Source: Hymenobacter nivis
GTDB taxonomy: Bacteria > Bacteroidota > Bacteroidia > Cytophagales > Hymenobacteraceae
Direction of reading: 5' to 3'
NCBI RefSeq assembly: GCF_003149515.1
Contig: NZ_CP029145.1
Location: 868,001-932,000, forward strand
DNA: 64,000 bases
The notes beneath the pieces were generated by a model. The model did no database searches, was not told the origin of the DNA, and was given only the letters and a program-made list of their open reading frames with translations. Shown in pieces: positions 8,237 to 17,535 of the stretch. Every line of letters begins with the position of its first letter. Within the stretch, counting starts at the first letter, position 1. Both the position numbers and the translations under genes were made by a program.

Positions 8237-9802
8237 ATGCAAACCACGATTCTCTGGGCCGACGACGAAATTGACCTGCTCAAGCCCCACATTCTGTTTC
8301 TCAAGGAGAAAGGCTACGACGTGACCCCCGTGAATAGCGGGGCCGACGCCATTGAGGAAATTCAGGAAAAGACATACGACTTGGTGTTCCTCGACGAGAA
8401 CATGCCCGGCCTCACCGGCCTTCAAACCCTCACCGAAATCAAGGCCATCCGCCCCACCGTGCCGGTGGTGATGATCACCAAGAGCGAGGAGGAACACATT
8501 ATGGAAGAGGCCATTGGCTCGAAAATCGCCGATTATCTCATCAAGCCCGTTAACCCTAACCAGATCCTGATGTCGGTGAAAAAGGTGCTCGACAACAAGC
8601 GCCTGGTGACCGAAAAAACTAACTCGGGTTACCAGCGCGACTTCCGCCAGCTGGGGATGCAGTTTTCCGACCGCCTTTCGCCCGCCGAGTGGGCCGACGT
8701 GTACAAAAAGCTGGTGTACTGGGAGTTGGAAATCAACGAAACCGAGGGCAAGAGCATGGCCGAGGTTTTCAACATGCAGAAGGATGAGGCCAATACGTAT
8801 TTCGGGCGCTTCATCACCGAGAACTACGAGGATTGGGTGAACGGCGACGACAAGGACGCGCCCCTCATGTCGCACCAGCTGTTCAAGGAGCGCGTGTTCC
8901 CGACGCTGAAGGCTACCGGCGATACGCCCGTGTACTTCGTGCTCATCGACAACCTGCGCTACGACCAATGGAAGGTGCTCGAACCCATTATCAACGAGTT
9001 GTTTACGGTGGATAGCGAGGAGATGTACTACGCCATCCTGCCCACTACTACGGCCTACGCGCGCAACGCCATTTTCTCGGGCATGATGCCGAGCGAGATT
9101 CAGAAAAAATACCCCAACCTGTGGGTGGACGACCAGGACGACGAGGGCAAGAACCTGCACGAGGCGGAGTTCATGGAAATTAACTTCCAGAAGAATAACC
9201 AGAAGTACCGCCACAGCTACCACAAGGTGACCAACTTGCAGGCTGGCAAGGATTTGCTGGGTAAGATGAGCAACCTGCACAACAACTATAAGTGCAACGT
9301 CATCGTGTACAATTTCGTGGACATGCTCTCGCACGCCCGCACTGACATGGCCATGATCCGGGAGCTGGCGGCCGACGAGTCGGCCTACCGCAGCCTCACC
9401 CGCTCGTGGTTCCTGCACTCGCCGCTCTACGAAATGCTGCAAGTAATTGCCGAGAAAAAGGGCAAGCTCATCATCACCACCGACCACGGCACCATCCGCT
9501 GCAAGCGCCCCTACAAAATTGTGGGCGACCGCAACACCAACACCAACCTGCGCTACAAGCACGGCCGCAACCTGGGCTTCGAAGAATCGCGCGACGTGTA
9601 CGTGGTGCGCAAGCCGGAGCGCATTTTCCTACCCCGCGAGAACGTGAGCACTGCCTATGTATTCACCGTCGGCGACTACTTTTTCGCCTACCCGAACAAC
9701 TACAACTACTACGTGAACTACTACAAGGACACGTTCCAGCACGGCGGCATCTCGCTGGAGGAGTGCATCATTCCCTACATAACGCTCACGGCCAAGGGAT
9801 AA
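8237..9802 (+). CDS. porX: PorX: response regulator with PglZ effector domain
   Basis: 521 residues. Residues 1-120 are a CheY-like receiver: acidic pocket Asp9/Asp10, phospho-acceptor Asp53 in VFLDENMPG and Lys near IKPVNPNQ. A helical linker follows, then a PglZ (alkaline-phosphatase-like) domain from about 200: VLIDNLRYDQWKVLEP, PTTTAYARNAIFSGMMP, NFVDMLSHARTDM and ITTDHGTIRCKRP carry its metal-binding Asp/Thr/His positions. This architecture is PorX, a cytoplasmic regulator that with PorY and an ECF sigma factor controls type IX secretion, and whose PglZ domain acts on oligonucleotides. It is monocistronic and divergent from the HD gene. The window also has Por-tailed cargo genes at 54.5-59.8 kb. 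Confidence 0.96.
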   Translation: MQTTILWADDEIDLLKPHILFLKEKGYDVTPVNSGADAIEEIQEKTYDLVFLDENMPGLTGLQTLTEIKAIRPTVPVVMITKSEEEHIMEEAIGSKIADYLIKPVNPNQILMSVKKVLDNKRLVTEKTNSGYQRDFRQLGMQFSDRLSPAEWADVYKKLVYWELEINETEGKSMAEVFNMQKDEANTYFGRFITENYEDWVNGDDKDAPLMSHQLFKERVFPTLKATGDTPVYFVLIDNLRYDQWKVLEPIINELFTVDSEEMYYAILPTTTAYARNAIFSGMMPSEIQKKYPNLWVDDQDDEGKNLHEAEFMEINFQKNNQKYRHSYHKVTNLQAGKDLLGKMSNLHNNYKCNVIVYNFVDMLSHARTDMAMIRELAADESAYRSLTRSWFLHSPLYEMLQVIAEKKGKLIITTDHGTIRCKRPYKIVGDRNTNTNLRYKHGRNLGFEESRDVYVVRKPERIFLPRENVSTAYVFTVGDYFFAYPNNYNYYVNYYKDTFQHGGISLEECIIPYITLTAKG

Positions 9803-9824
9803 GGATGGTACTGAATTGAAGATT

Positions 9825-10091
9825 ATGAAAAACTTCTTGCTCGCCGGGGCCCTGGTGCTGGGCCTGTCGGCCGCGGCCCGGGCCCAAACCGCGCCGCCCG
9901 CCGCCACGCCGCCCACGGCCACCACTACGCCCGCCGCCTCGGGGGCACCTCTCAGCCCTGATGCGTCGTCGCCGGGCCTCGCGTCGGACGACCGGGTGCG
10001 CCTGGGCCAGAAAAAGGACAAAAGTGACCAGCTCCCGAAGCGTAAAAGCCGCCGGGCCAAGGAGAAGGACCTGCCGAAGCCCGGTAACTAA
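9825..10091 (+). CDS. Small secreted Pro/Thr/Ala-rich protein
   Basis: 88 residues from ATG 9825. Signal peptide MKNFLLAGALVLGLSAAARA (cleavage after RAQ), then a Pro/Ala/Thr-rich segment and a basic tail (KKDKSDQLPKRKSRRAKEKD). No recognised domain. It starts 22 bases after porX and ends just before a strong terminator, so it may be carried on the porX transcript. Function unknown; an envelope or cell-surface role is only suggested by the signal peptide. Confidence 0.6.
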   Translation: MKNFLLAGALVLGLSAAARAQTAPPAATPPTATTTPAASGAPLSPDASSPGLASDDRVRLGQKKDKSDQLPKRKSRRAKEKDLPKPGN

Positions 10092-10108
10092 GCCGTTTTG
10101 ATGGTTGC

Positions 10109-10147
10109 AAAAAAGCCCCGCTGCACACTGTGCAGCGGGGCTTTTTT
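10109..10147. terminator. Bidirectional intrinsic terminator
   Basis: AAAAAAGCCCCGCTGCACAC and its complement form a near-perfect hairpin with an A run on the left and a T run on the right. It lies between the end of the small secreted gene and the end of the convergent GH26 gene and can serve both. Confidence 0.92.
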
Positions 10148-10223
10148 GGTAGCCCGGGGCCAGTACTCCGTTGCGTTGGTTGCTGGGCGGTATTTGTTTC
10201 TACGGTGGGCCCCCTGGGGGGGG

Positions 10224-11180
10224 CTACCGTTTCGGCAACTCGTCCAGCGTGAGCACGCGCGGGTCGTTGTAGAGCGTTTGGATGGCTTCGACGGAGTTAC
10301 TTTCCTTCAACAGCTCTGCCCAGGCCATGAAGAACACCCAGCGGGGCTGCGCGGCCAGCACGGTGGGCGTGGGCAGCGCGGCGCACTCGCCGATGGCCAT
10401 GGGTTTTGGCCCCACAATGGGACGAATGTAGTCGTACCACGACGCGTCGTAGCCCTTGCCGTACACGTCGAAAGCAAACACGTCCCAATATTTATCGCCG
10501 GGGTTGTACTGGGCAAAGTCGCGGCTCATGTCCTGCATATCCCACACCCACACTAAGTTGGTGAGGCCCTTGGTGTTTTTCAGGTAGTCGTGGGTGATTT
10601 GGTAGAGGCGGGCCGTGCCCTGGGGCCCCGGGCGGCCGCCCCACCAAAACTTGCCTTGGTTCATCTCGTGCAGCGGCCGGAACAGCACCTCCACGTGCCG
10701 GTCCTTCAGGTATTGCAGGTACACGGCAATGCCGTCCATGCGGGCTTTCCAGGCCTTATTCAGCGGCGTACCATCGGTGATGAGTTCCTGCCACTGCGCG
10801 TCGGTGAGGGGCGCGTTCATCAGGCCGGGGTCCCAGCCGCAGGGCTCGCCGGGGCCCGGCGGGCAGGCGTGCCACATGATATTGACGACCGCGCCGCGGT
10901 GCCACTGCCGCTCGGCCTCCTTAATCATCGTCCAGCGCTGGTCGATATTTTCCTGCTGAAAAAGAAAGTCGCCGCTCCATAGCGCCGGGTACTTGCCGGT
11001 GGTCCGAAACACGTAGTCGGTCCACTTGGTGGGCTCGGCGCTGGGCTCGCGGTTGTGCTGCCCGGCCAGCGTGTAGGTGCCCGAAATGCGCTGCAAGTAG
11101 GCCAGCACCCGGGGCGGCGATTGGGCCGGGCTGCGGGTGGCCAGTAGCGCCAGGAAGAGAAGTAAAACGCGTAGACGCAT
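10224..11180 (-). CDS. Glycoside hydrolase family 26 (beta-mannanase-like)
   Basis: 318 residues with a signal peptide (MRLRVLLLFLALLATRSPAQ). GH26 signatures: the acid/base Glu172 in RPLHEMNQGKFWWGG and the nucleophile Glu265 in PMAIGECAALP, plus WGGRPGP and an aromatic-rich active site (LVWVWDMQDM). Family members cleave beta-1,4-mannans or related beta-glucans outside the cytoplasm. There is no Por sorting tail, so periplasmic or lipoprotein-independent export is likely. A GH3 pseudogene stands upstream in the same direction, suggesting an eroded polysaccharide-use locus. Confidence 0.9.
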   Translation of the reverse strand: MRLRVLLLFLALLATRSPAQSPPRVLAYLQRISGTYTLAGQHNREPSAEPTKWTDYVFRTTGKYPALWSGDFLFQQENIDQRWTMIKEAERQWHRGAVVNIMWHACPPGPGEPCGWDPGLMNAPLTDAQWQELITDGTPLNKAWKARMDGIAVYLQYLKDRHVEVLFRPLHEMNQGKFWWGGRPGPQGTARLYQITHDYLKNTKGLTNLVWVWDMQDMSRDFAQYNPGDKYWDVFAFDVYGKGYDASWYDYIRPIVGPKPMAIGECAALPTPTVLAAQPRWVFFMAWAELLKESNSVEAIQTLYNDPRVLTLDELPKR

Positions 11181-11182
11181 GG

Positions 11183-11277
11183 GTGGAAGCAGAAGAGTGG
11201 GTGTTCGCTAGGGATGAGCTTTTCTTCACCCACTGGTTCGAGATGAAGTGGAAGCAGAAGAGTGGGTGTTCGCTAGG
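11183..11277. repeat. 30-base direct repeat upstream of GH26
   Basis: The 30-base word beginning GTGGAAGCAGAAGAGTGGGT occurs exactly at 11183-11212 and again at 11248-11277, separated by 35 bases. The first copy overlaps the GH26 upstream region. It may be a tandem duplication of the promoter-proximal sequence or a pair of regulator sites. Confidence 0.8.
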
Positions 11278-11349
11278 CGGTCGGGAAATTACTGCGCTCC
11301 CGCCGGATTGGGTCCAGCGGGGGTGTAGAGCGGGCCGGGGCGCGGGCGG

Positions 11350-12451
11350 TTATTTCGCGGCCGCGCTTATTTCCGTGATGGGCCCCTGGGGGGCCAGCAG
11401 CTTGCGGCTCTTCTCCACCGGCGAGGCCTGGGGTACCGGAAGGTAGCTGCCTGCTTGATGGCCAGCGACGAGGCCCCCACGCGCACCGTGTAAGTACCCG
11501 CATCGGCCACCCACGACTCGGTAGCAGTGTTGTACGAGGCCAGGTCGGCGGCGGTGAGGGCGAAGGTGAGGGTTTGCGACTGGCCGGGGGCTAGTAAGCC
11601 GGTTTTAGCGAAGGCTTTCAACTTGATTTCGGGCTTGGCCAGGGCCCCGGTGGGGGCGTGCACGTAGAGTTGCGCCACTTCCTCGCCGGCCACCTCGCCG
11701 CTGTTCGTCACCTGGATGCTGGCCGTGATTTTGCCCGCCAGGGTGGGGGCACTCAGATGGAGCTTGCCGTAGGCGAAGGTGGTGTAGCTCAGTTCGTAGC
11801 CAAACTCATACGCCGGTTTCACCTTGAAGGTGCTGTAGTAGCGGTAGCCCACATAAATGCCTTCCGCGTAGGTGTTTTCCGAAGGCTTGCCCATCAGCGT
11901 GTTGTCGCCGGTGCCGGTGCCGCCGGTCAGTAATTTGCCGGGGAGTCGGCGCTGTAGGGCACGTCCTTGTAGGCCACGGGGAAGGTGGTGGCCAGCTTAC
12001 CCGAGGGGTTGGTTTTGCCGCCGAGCACATCGGCCAGGGCATTGCCGCCTTCCTGGCCGGGCTGCCAGGCCAGTAGAATGGCGTCGGCCTAGTCGCGCCA
12101 GTTGGCCAATTCCACCACATCGCCGGTGTTGATGACGTCAATAACCTTTTTATTTTGAGCGTAAAACGCTGTAGCTACCTGTTTCAGCAGGGCCTGCTCG
12201 GTAGGAGGGGTAAGGGTGAAATCGTCGGTTTCCTTGCGGTCGCCGCCCTCGCCGGTGCTGCGGCCCAGCGTGAGCACGGCCACGTCGGCCACTTGCATGG
12301 CTTGCTGGAGGGCCCCGGCGTCGGCCGCTATCTCGGGAATGACCGGGGCGGGGTCGAGCAGGCCGCGGGTTTTGGGCAGCTTGGCTTCCTCGGCGCGCAG
12401 GTGCTGGGCGTAGGCCTGGCTGAGCGGCGTATTCACGGTGTAGCCGGCGCG
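11350..12451 (-). pseudogene. GH3 beta-glucosidase C-terminal half, broken
   Basis: Only the second half of a GH3 enzyme remains. The GH3 C-terminal domain begins near 12451 (AGYTVNTPLSQAYAQHL, then VADVAVLTLGRSTGEGGDR) and continues through [14 protein letters not shown] and [18 protein letters not shown] to the Fn3-like domain (AEGIYVGYRYYSTF, AYEFGYELSYTTFAYG, VTNSGEVAGEEVAQLYV). Defects: an in-frame TAG at 12089 inside [12 protein letters not shown], a frameshift near 11930 (DSP to GKLLTGGTG, fixed by adding one base in a C run) and another near 11427 before SPVEKSRKLLAPQG. The restored frame ends with TAA at 11350. The N-terminal catalytic barrel is absent; an IS1182-type remnant occupies its place and is fused in frame. 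Confidence 0.85.
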
Positions 12452-13947
12452 GGACAGGCCCATGTAGTGCGAACGGCGCATGCCAAAGCCCCGGACCCCT
12501 TGAGAGAGGGTGCCTTCAATGCCCGCTCGCTGATTATAGCGCAGGGGCCAGTCGGCCTGACTATCTCGTACGCGGGCCGCTTGCAAGGCGTGATACGGGG
12601 CATCGGCTCGCAGCTTAATAGCTCGGCGTTTCGTGCGCGTGCACTGCGCGCGAACGGGGCAGGGCCCGCAGTGCTTACAGGAGAATTTGCTAAACACGCG
12701 GGGCTGGCCTTTTTCCAGCGTGTGAATCCAGGATTGTGACGGATGTCCTTGGGGACAAGTGGCTTGCGGCGCGTCCCAATCCACGTGGAAATCTGCCTCT
12801 GCATACCCCTGCCTCGCCAAAGCCTGCCATTTCTGGTCTTTCCGAGCGGGCCCTACTAACTCCACCTGGTGGATTGCCTGACGCTGAACGAGCAGCTCGG
12901 CGCTCACATAGGCGGTGTCGACCAGCTGCTGAGACGGTAGTAACGAGCTGTCAGCCAATCTTTACTGAATCTGCGGCAAGGTGGTCGAGTCCGCCTCGGT
13001 GCTGACAGTGGTCGCTACCTGCGTGATGAGATGCGGTTGGTCGGTTTCGCAGGTTTCACTCAAATGGACTTTATAGCCCCCCCCCCCACGTCGTGGTGCG
13101 TTTGCGACTGAAGCGGGCTTCTATATCGTAGGGGGAGCTGATGAGCTGCGCGAAGGGGGTAATTCTCCCTGATTCTCCACGCGCCAGTTAAGTTGGCCGT
13201 CCACCACCTGAAACTGCTGGAGCCAGATTCGGCGCAAGATATCAATAGCCGGCAGCTGCCACAGCCAGGCAGCCCGGTCATCCTGTTCTATTCGCTCCAG
13301 TAGCCAGCAGCCGTCCTGACCGACTTGCTGGGCATGGGCCAATCGCTGGGGTTTGGTGTGTGGTAGGCGGTACTCCTCGGTGCGGGGGCCGTACCGGGCG
13401 GCCCACTCCGGTTGGAGATGGCTGGCTAACCAGTTGGGCAGGAGCGTGGCCAAGCTGTTAAGGGTGAAGCGCATGGTCTCCCCCACGCACTCCAACCGGT
13501 TCATGTCCCGGACACGGGCCAGCACGTGGGTCGAGTCTGTTCGTTGTTTACCCCCGGCTTTCAGCCACTGGTGGTCCTGGCAGCAGAGCAGCAGCTGATT
13601 GAGTAGTCGTTCTTCGGCCTTGCCGGCCACTAACCGCTGGCGAAATTCAGACAGGATGCTAAAGTCAAACCCGGCATCGGTCAACTCCAAGCCCAGCAGA
13701 TACTTCCAGTCAATGCGACTGCGCACGGCATCGGCCGTTTGGCGGTCGGAGAGGTTTTCCGCAAATTGCAGCAGCGTCACCAGCGCCAACTGCTAGGGGG
13801 CCTGGGCCGCTTGCCCCCGCGCTGGAAACAGGTCGGCAAAGAGAGTATCGTCGTATAAGGTGCCCAGGGTGTCGCGCAGCTGTAGATAGCGATTGTCACG
13901 TAGCGCGCTTGGAGCGGAACAGGCGTACTGTAGGGGTGCAGGCTCAT
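12451..13947 (-). pseudogene. IS1182-family transposase remnant fused to GH3
   Basis: The IS1182-type transposase can be followed from MSLHPYSTPVP (ATG 13947) through RYLQLRDTLGTLYDD, SDRQTADAVRSRIDWKYLLG, DFSILSEFRQRL, QRTDSTHVLARVRD, a Cys-rich segment (FSKFSCKHCGPCPVRAQC) and GIEGTLSQGVRGFGMRRS. Defects: a frameshift near 13890, Trp to TAG at 13793, a frameshift near 13160, an 11-base C run at 13077-13087 that shifts frame at WVGYKV, and TAA near 12962. The last stretch is open and runs straight into the GH3 domain. The downstream end of the IS is missing. Another palindrome, TCTCGTTTTAACGAGA near 14015, may mark the other IS end. Confidence 0.85.
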
Positions 13948-14102
13948 AAGTAGAAGCGGTTAAGATGCCTCCGAAAATAGCCTTTCTATCCCCAAACCAA
14001 TTCGCCAACAGTATCTCGTTTTAACGAGAACCCCATACCGTGCTTGCCGCCCAGTTTTTGGCTGGTTCGTTACACTTACCCTAATTACGCCGGTCGAAAA
14101 TG

Positions 14103-14141
14103 AAGCAGCCCATGAAATACCGGGTATTTCATGGGCTGCTT
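14103..14141. terminator. Strong hairpin, possible terminator
   Basis: AAGCAGCCCATGAAATACC is followed by its near-exact reverse complement. It is a long perfect stem without a clear T run, in the AT-rich gap after the IS1182 remnant. The rest of 14031-14366 shows no gene. Confidence 0.6.
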
Positions 14142-14366
14142 GCCACCGGAAAGTGGCGGCCCGCTAGCTGAGGTTGCGGAATAAAGAGATAAAGTTAAGG
14201 TGGGTTACGCTTGCAAAGCAATTGGTTACGCGGGTTATAATTTTTTTACGGCAAAAAAAATGACAAAGAGTGCTTCGCTCAGCCCGTTAGGCCAAAAATA
14301 AAATTTGAGAAAAGCAGTGCAAAATAAATTAATATTACCGATGCGTTACCGGGGATAACGATGCCG

Positions 14367-14612
14367 TAATTTTGTATCATGCTTCAACCAAAAAGCCAGT
14401 TGATGAAGCGCGGTATCCTGCTCGGCAGGGAACCGCGGGAGGGCCGGAAGGTCTTCGCTACCGTCGGTTTTTCCAGTTTTGCCGCTGGTATTTCCGCTAT
14501 TTTCTCTGGGTATTGCCCCGCCACCGTTTCGGATTCCGAAACGGTTTTTTTATGTCCATTGAGTTCGTCGGCTACCGCCCCGCAGTCAATTCATATTTCA
14601 TAACCCAAACTC
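14367..14612 (+). promoter_or_regulatory. Putative promoter and attenuator-like leader
   Basis: TAATTTTG at 14367-14374 matches the Bacteroidota -7 word TAnnTTTG, although no good -33 TTTG was seen. About 150 bases downstream, CCGTTTCGG-ATT-CCGAAACGG followed by seven T (14524-14551) is a textbook intrinsic terminator ahead of the ATG at 14613. The stretch before it, in the frame of 14372, encodes a peptide unusually rich in Phe, Tyr and Trp (RRFFQFCRWYFRYFLW), as in attenuation leaders of aromatic amino acid genes. That frame lacks a convincing ATG, and the region is T-rich, so the leader idea is tentative; the terminator is solid. Confidence 0.45.
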
Positions 14613-14744
14613 ATGGACACCAGCACCCTCTCCCCAACTGTAGCTGCTGCCACCATCGCCTCGGCCCACACCGGCGGTCGCAACCTGAGCACCGACCCCA
14701 AGCGCATGGCGGTCATCAAAGTATGGGTGTTGTTAAATAAATAG
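14613..14744 (+). pseudogene. Truncated start of an unidentified gene
   Basis: An ATG at 14613 opens a 43-codon frame (MDTSTLSPTVAAATIASAHT, then GGRNLSTDPKRMAVIKVW) whose high-GC codon use matches the host style, then drops abruptly into AT-rich sequence and a TAG. It has a terminator-bearing leader upstream. It looks like the 5' end of a once longer gene cut off where the pyrB-containing segment begins. I do not recognise the product. Confidence 0.45.
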
Positions 14745-15075
14745 GGTAAAACTTCCGACTCGTAAGCCAATTGGCCTGAACGATTTTGATAAGGTGTAAA
14801 CGCGGTGTAAGAGCATCGAAACCAGATAGTCTTACACGTTCCTTAAGACAGTCGAAATCCGTCAGCGAAAACGGTCGTTTACACAATCGCTCATAACGCT
14901 ACATCACATAATTAATTGATTAACAAAATTTTAGATCATTAAATCAGGTGCCTGCACCCCTGAGTCGGAGGTTTTGCCCTATTTGTTTAACAACACCTCT
15001 TATTGTTCATTTGCCCCCGACTACCTCGATTAACAGCAGTTTTCGGCGCACGCTACTATTTTCCCCAACTCCGGT
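14745..15075. other. AT-rich intergenic region upstream of pyrB
   Basis: 331 bases without a gene. Base composition falls well below that of its neighbours. A small hairpin CAGGTGCCTGCACCCCTG lies at about 14945 and possible promoter words (TTTG, TATTTG) lie near 14980. Nothing else recognised. Confidence 0.6.
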
Positions 15076-16044
15076 ATGGCACGTAAAGACCTGCTCGACA
15101 TCGCATCCCTTCACCGTGAGGAAATCGAGCTCCTGCTCGACCAATCCACGTCCTTTAAAAAACTGTTCACCCGCTCGGTGAACAAAGTCCCGGCCCTCGG
15201 GGGTAAGTCCGTACTCATGCTTTTCTACGAGGCCAGTACCCGGACGCACTCCTCCTTCGAGGTCGCCGCCAAACGCCTCTCCGCAGATGTGACGAATTTC
15301 GACATCGCCCATTCCTCCATCACCAAGGGCGAGTCGGTTCGCGAGACGGTCGAGACGCTCCAGGCCATGCGCACCGACTACATCGTTGTCCGCCATGGTC
15401 GGTCCGGCCTGCCCGGCCTGATTGCCCGCCAAACCAAGGCGTCGGTTATCAATGCCGGCGACGGGGCGCACGAGCACCCAACCCAGGCTCTGCTGGACGC
15501 CTTCACCATCAAAGAAAAGTTTCCCGACCCCAGGGGCAAAAAAGTCCTCATCATCGGCGATATTCTTCACTCCCGCGTCGCACGCTCTACCAGTACCCTG
15601 CTGCAAAAGTTGGGCGTCGAGGTCGCCTACCTCGGCCCGGGGTCGCTGGTGCCCAAGTATGGCCCCGCAACCATCCGCCGCTTCACCGACTATCAAGCGG
15701 CCATGGCTTGGTCGCCCGATGTCGTGTACCTGCTCCGCGTGCAGATGGAGCGCCAGGACGTGCAGTTTTTTCCCAGCCTCCGGGAATACCACCGGCTCTA
15801 CGGCATCACCAACGACCGGCTGGCGGAAATCCAACAACGCGGCCTCTACATTATGCATCCCGGTCCCGTGAACCGGGGAGTCGAACTGTGTGACGCTGTC
15901 ATGGACTATGAGCGCAGCCTCATCACCAACCAGGTCGAAAACGGTATCGTCATTCGAATGGCCGTGCTCGACTGGCTCACGCCGGGTGGGGATGCTCCGA
16001 GAGCAGAACCGACTTTCGGCCGGTCCTATGAACGGTCATGCTGA
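15076..16044 (+). CDS. pyrB: Aspartate carbamoyltransferase catalytic subunit
   Basis: 322 residues. It joins carbamoyl phosphate and aspartate in pyrimidine synthesis. Motifs: carbamoyl-phosphate loop ASTRTHSSFEVA (STRTH at 54-58, His where Arg is usual), HPTQALLDAFTI, GDILHSRVARS and HPGPVNRGVE. The C-terminal tail (APRAEPTFGRSYERSC) is unusual: its last codons and TGA stop lie inside the palindromic repeat at 16032, so the repeat has supplied the end of the protein. Sequence style resembles PyrB of other phyla (Verrucomicrobiota-like to my eye), which would mean transfer, but this needs a tree. pyrC follows after the repeat. No pyrI is present. Confidence 0.95.
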   Translation: MARKDLLDIASLHREEIELLLDQSTSFKKLFTRSVNKVPALGGKSVLMLFYEASTRTHSSFEVAAKRLSADVTNFDIAHSSITKGESVRETVETLQAMRTDYIVVRHGRSGLPGLIARQTKASVINAGDGAHEHPTQALLDAFTIKEKFPDPRGKKVLIIGDILHSRVARSTSTLLQKLGVEVAYLGPGSLVPKYGPATIRRFTDYQAAMAWSPDVVYLLRVQMERQDVQFFPSLREYHRLYGITNDRLAEIQQRGLYIMHPGPVNRGVELCDAVMDYERSLITNQVENGIVIRMAVLDWLTPGGDAPRAEPTFGRSYERSC

Positions 16045-16134
16045 GCTTGTCGAAGCATCTCTACCGCGTAACTAATCCTTTCGATTGAGTTTGCTACTGC
16101 GGTAGAGATGCTTCGACAGGCTCAGCATGACCGT
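16032..16134. repeat. Palindromic repeat copy a (pyrB/pyrC junction)
   Basis: Left arm 16032-16067 (ACGGTCATGCTGAGCTTGTC, then GAAGCATCTCTACCGC) and right arm 16099-16134 are reverse complements with one mismatch (CAGGCTC for CAAGCTC), around a 31-base loop. The same arms recur at 17536, 20578/22451, 40423 and 42643. The left arm contains the pyrB stop. Confidence 0.95.
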
Positions 16135-16219
16135 TCTTTTGGTTTTCTAAATAGCTTTTTCATATCTAATAGCCAGGACCTCCCAACACGCCTGGCCAGT
16201 TTACAGAAATCATTCCTTC

Positions 16220-17497
16220 ATGCTCCTCCTTCAAAACGCCCGCATTGCCTCCGAAAATTCACCCGTGCTTCTCGAGGCCGATGTCCTGATTGTCGAAGGA
16301 AAAATTCAGGACATCGGGAACAACCTAGCCATTCCCGAGGGCGCCCGCGTCATCGACGCGCGTGGTCGGATTCTGATGCCGGCCATGTTTGATGCCCACG
16401 TCCATTTCCGCGCACCGGGATTTGAGGCCAAGGAAACCATTACCACGGGTAGCGAAGCGGCCATCAACGGCGGCATTACTGGCGTGGTTATGATGCCCAA
16501 CACCCGCCCGGCCATCGACTCGGCGATGGTGGTGGCTACCGTGCTGGATAATGCCAAACACCGGTCCCGCATTCCGATTTACACCTCCGGCTGCGTCACC
16601 AAGGACCGCCAGGGCAAGGAACTGGCGGAAATCGACGGGATGCGCGAACTCGGGGTGAAAATGCTAACCGACGACGGGGATACCACCAACGACCCGGCGG
16701 TGCTGCTACGGGCGATGCAGTATGCCACCGAGTTTGGGATGTTTTTCGCCAGCCACTGCGAGGTGCCGGAGCTTGCCGGGCCGCGCGCGCTGAACGAAGG
16801 GGTGATGAGTTACCGGCTCGGCATCAAGGGCTCGCCGGCTTGCGCGGAGGAAATCATCATCGACCGCGACATCCGCCTGGCCCACGCGGCGGGCGCGCAC
16901 GTTCACATCCAGCACGTTTCCAGCAAGCTCGGGATGGAAACCATCCGCTGGTGGAAATCGCGCGGCGATGTGAAGGTCACGGCGGAAGTGGCTCCGCACC
17001 ATCTGTTGTTCACCGAAGAGCACATCGGGAACTACGACACGAACTATAAAATGAACCCGCCGCTGCGGACGCAGGCGGATTGTGATGCGCTGCTCGAAGG
17101 GCTCATTGAAGGCGTACTCGACCTGATTGCCACGGACCACGCGCCGCACACGCCCTACGAAAAAGCACAGGATTTCATCAGCGCGCCCAATGGCATCACC
17201 GGCCTGGACACGGCGCTGGTGTCGCTCTATCACTACTTCGTTGAGCCCGCAAAATTCGGGTGGGACGTGGTGGTAAAACGCTATTCGGCGGAGCCCCGCC
17301 GCCTGATGGGCCTGCCGGTAGCCGCCATCGAAGTCGGCCAGAAAGCCGAGTGCCTCTTGTTCGATACCGAAGCGGAAACAACCTTCACGCGGGAATTTAT
17401 GAAATCTAAATCCCACAACACGCCCTTCCTCGACCAGACGTTGAAAGGCCGGGTGGACCTGGTGATTTTAGGTACGGAAATCCTACTGGAGCGCTGA
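16220..17497 (+). CDS. pyrC: Dihydroorotase
   Basis: 425 residues, class I dihydroorotase, which cyclises carbamoyl aspartate to dihydroorotate. Metal ligands: HVH at 60-62 in FDAHVHFRAPG, a Lys/Asp segment (VKMLTDDGDTT; Asp replaces the carboxylated Lys seen in some relatives, so the metal site may be of the Asp type), His in ASHCEVP and HIQHVSSK, and the catalytic Asp in IATDHAPHTPYEK. NYKMNPPLR and FISAPNGITGLDTAL are also diagnostic. It lies between palindromic repeats a and b. Like pyrB it looks unlike the usual Bacteroidota enzyme, possibly acquired with it. Confidence 0.95.
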   Translation: MLLLQNARIASENSPVLLEADVLIVEGKIQDIGNNLAIPEGARVIDARGRILMPAMFDAHVHFRAPGFEAKETITTGSEAAINGGITGVVMMPNTRPAIDSAMVVATVLDNAKHRSRIPIYTSGCVTKDRQGKELAEIDGMRELGVKMLTDDGDTTNDPAVLLRAMQYATEFGMFFASHCEVPELAGPRALNEGVMSYRLGIKGSPACAEEIIIDRDIRLAHAAGAHVHIQHVSSKLGMETIRWWKSRGDVKVTAEVAPHHLLFTEEHIGNYDTNYKMNPPLRTQADCDALLEGLIEGVLDLIATDHAPHTPYEKAQDFISAPNGITGLDTALVSLYHYFVEPAKFGWDVVVKRYSAEPRRLMGLPVAAIEVGQKAECLLFDTEAETTFTREFMKSKSHNTPFLDQTLKGRVDLVILGTEILLER

Positions 17498-17535
17498 TGG
17501 TTAAATAATCAGAAGAAGTTTTTGCCATTTTTAGA

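Noticed and set aside
8231-9562. 443-codon leftward open frame opposite porX
   Set aside because: It is a GC-driven shadow of porX; the rightward frame has clear receiver and PglZ motifs.
13077-13087. C11 run as a phase-variation switch
   Set aside because: It lies in a transposase remnant with several other stops and shifts, so switching could not restore a protein.
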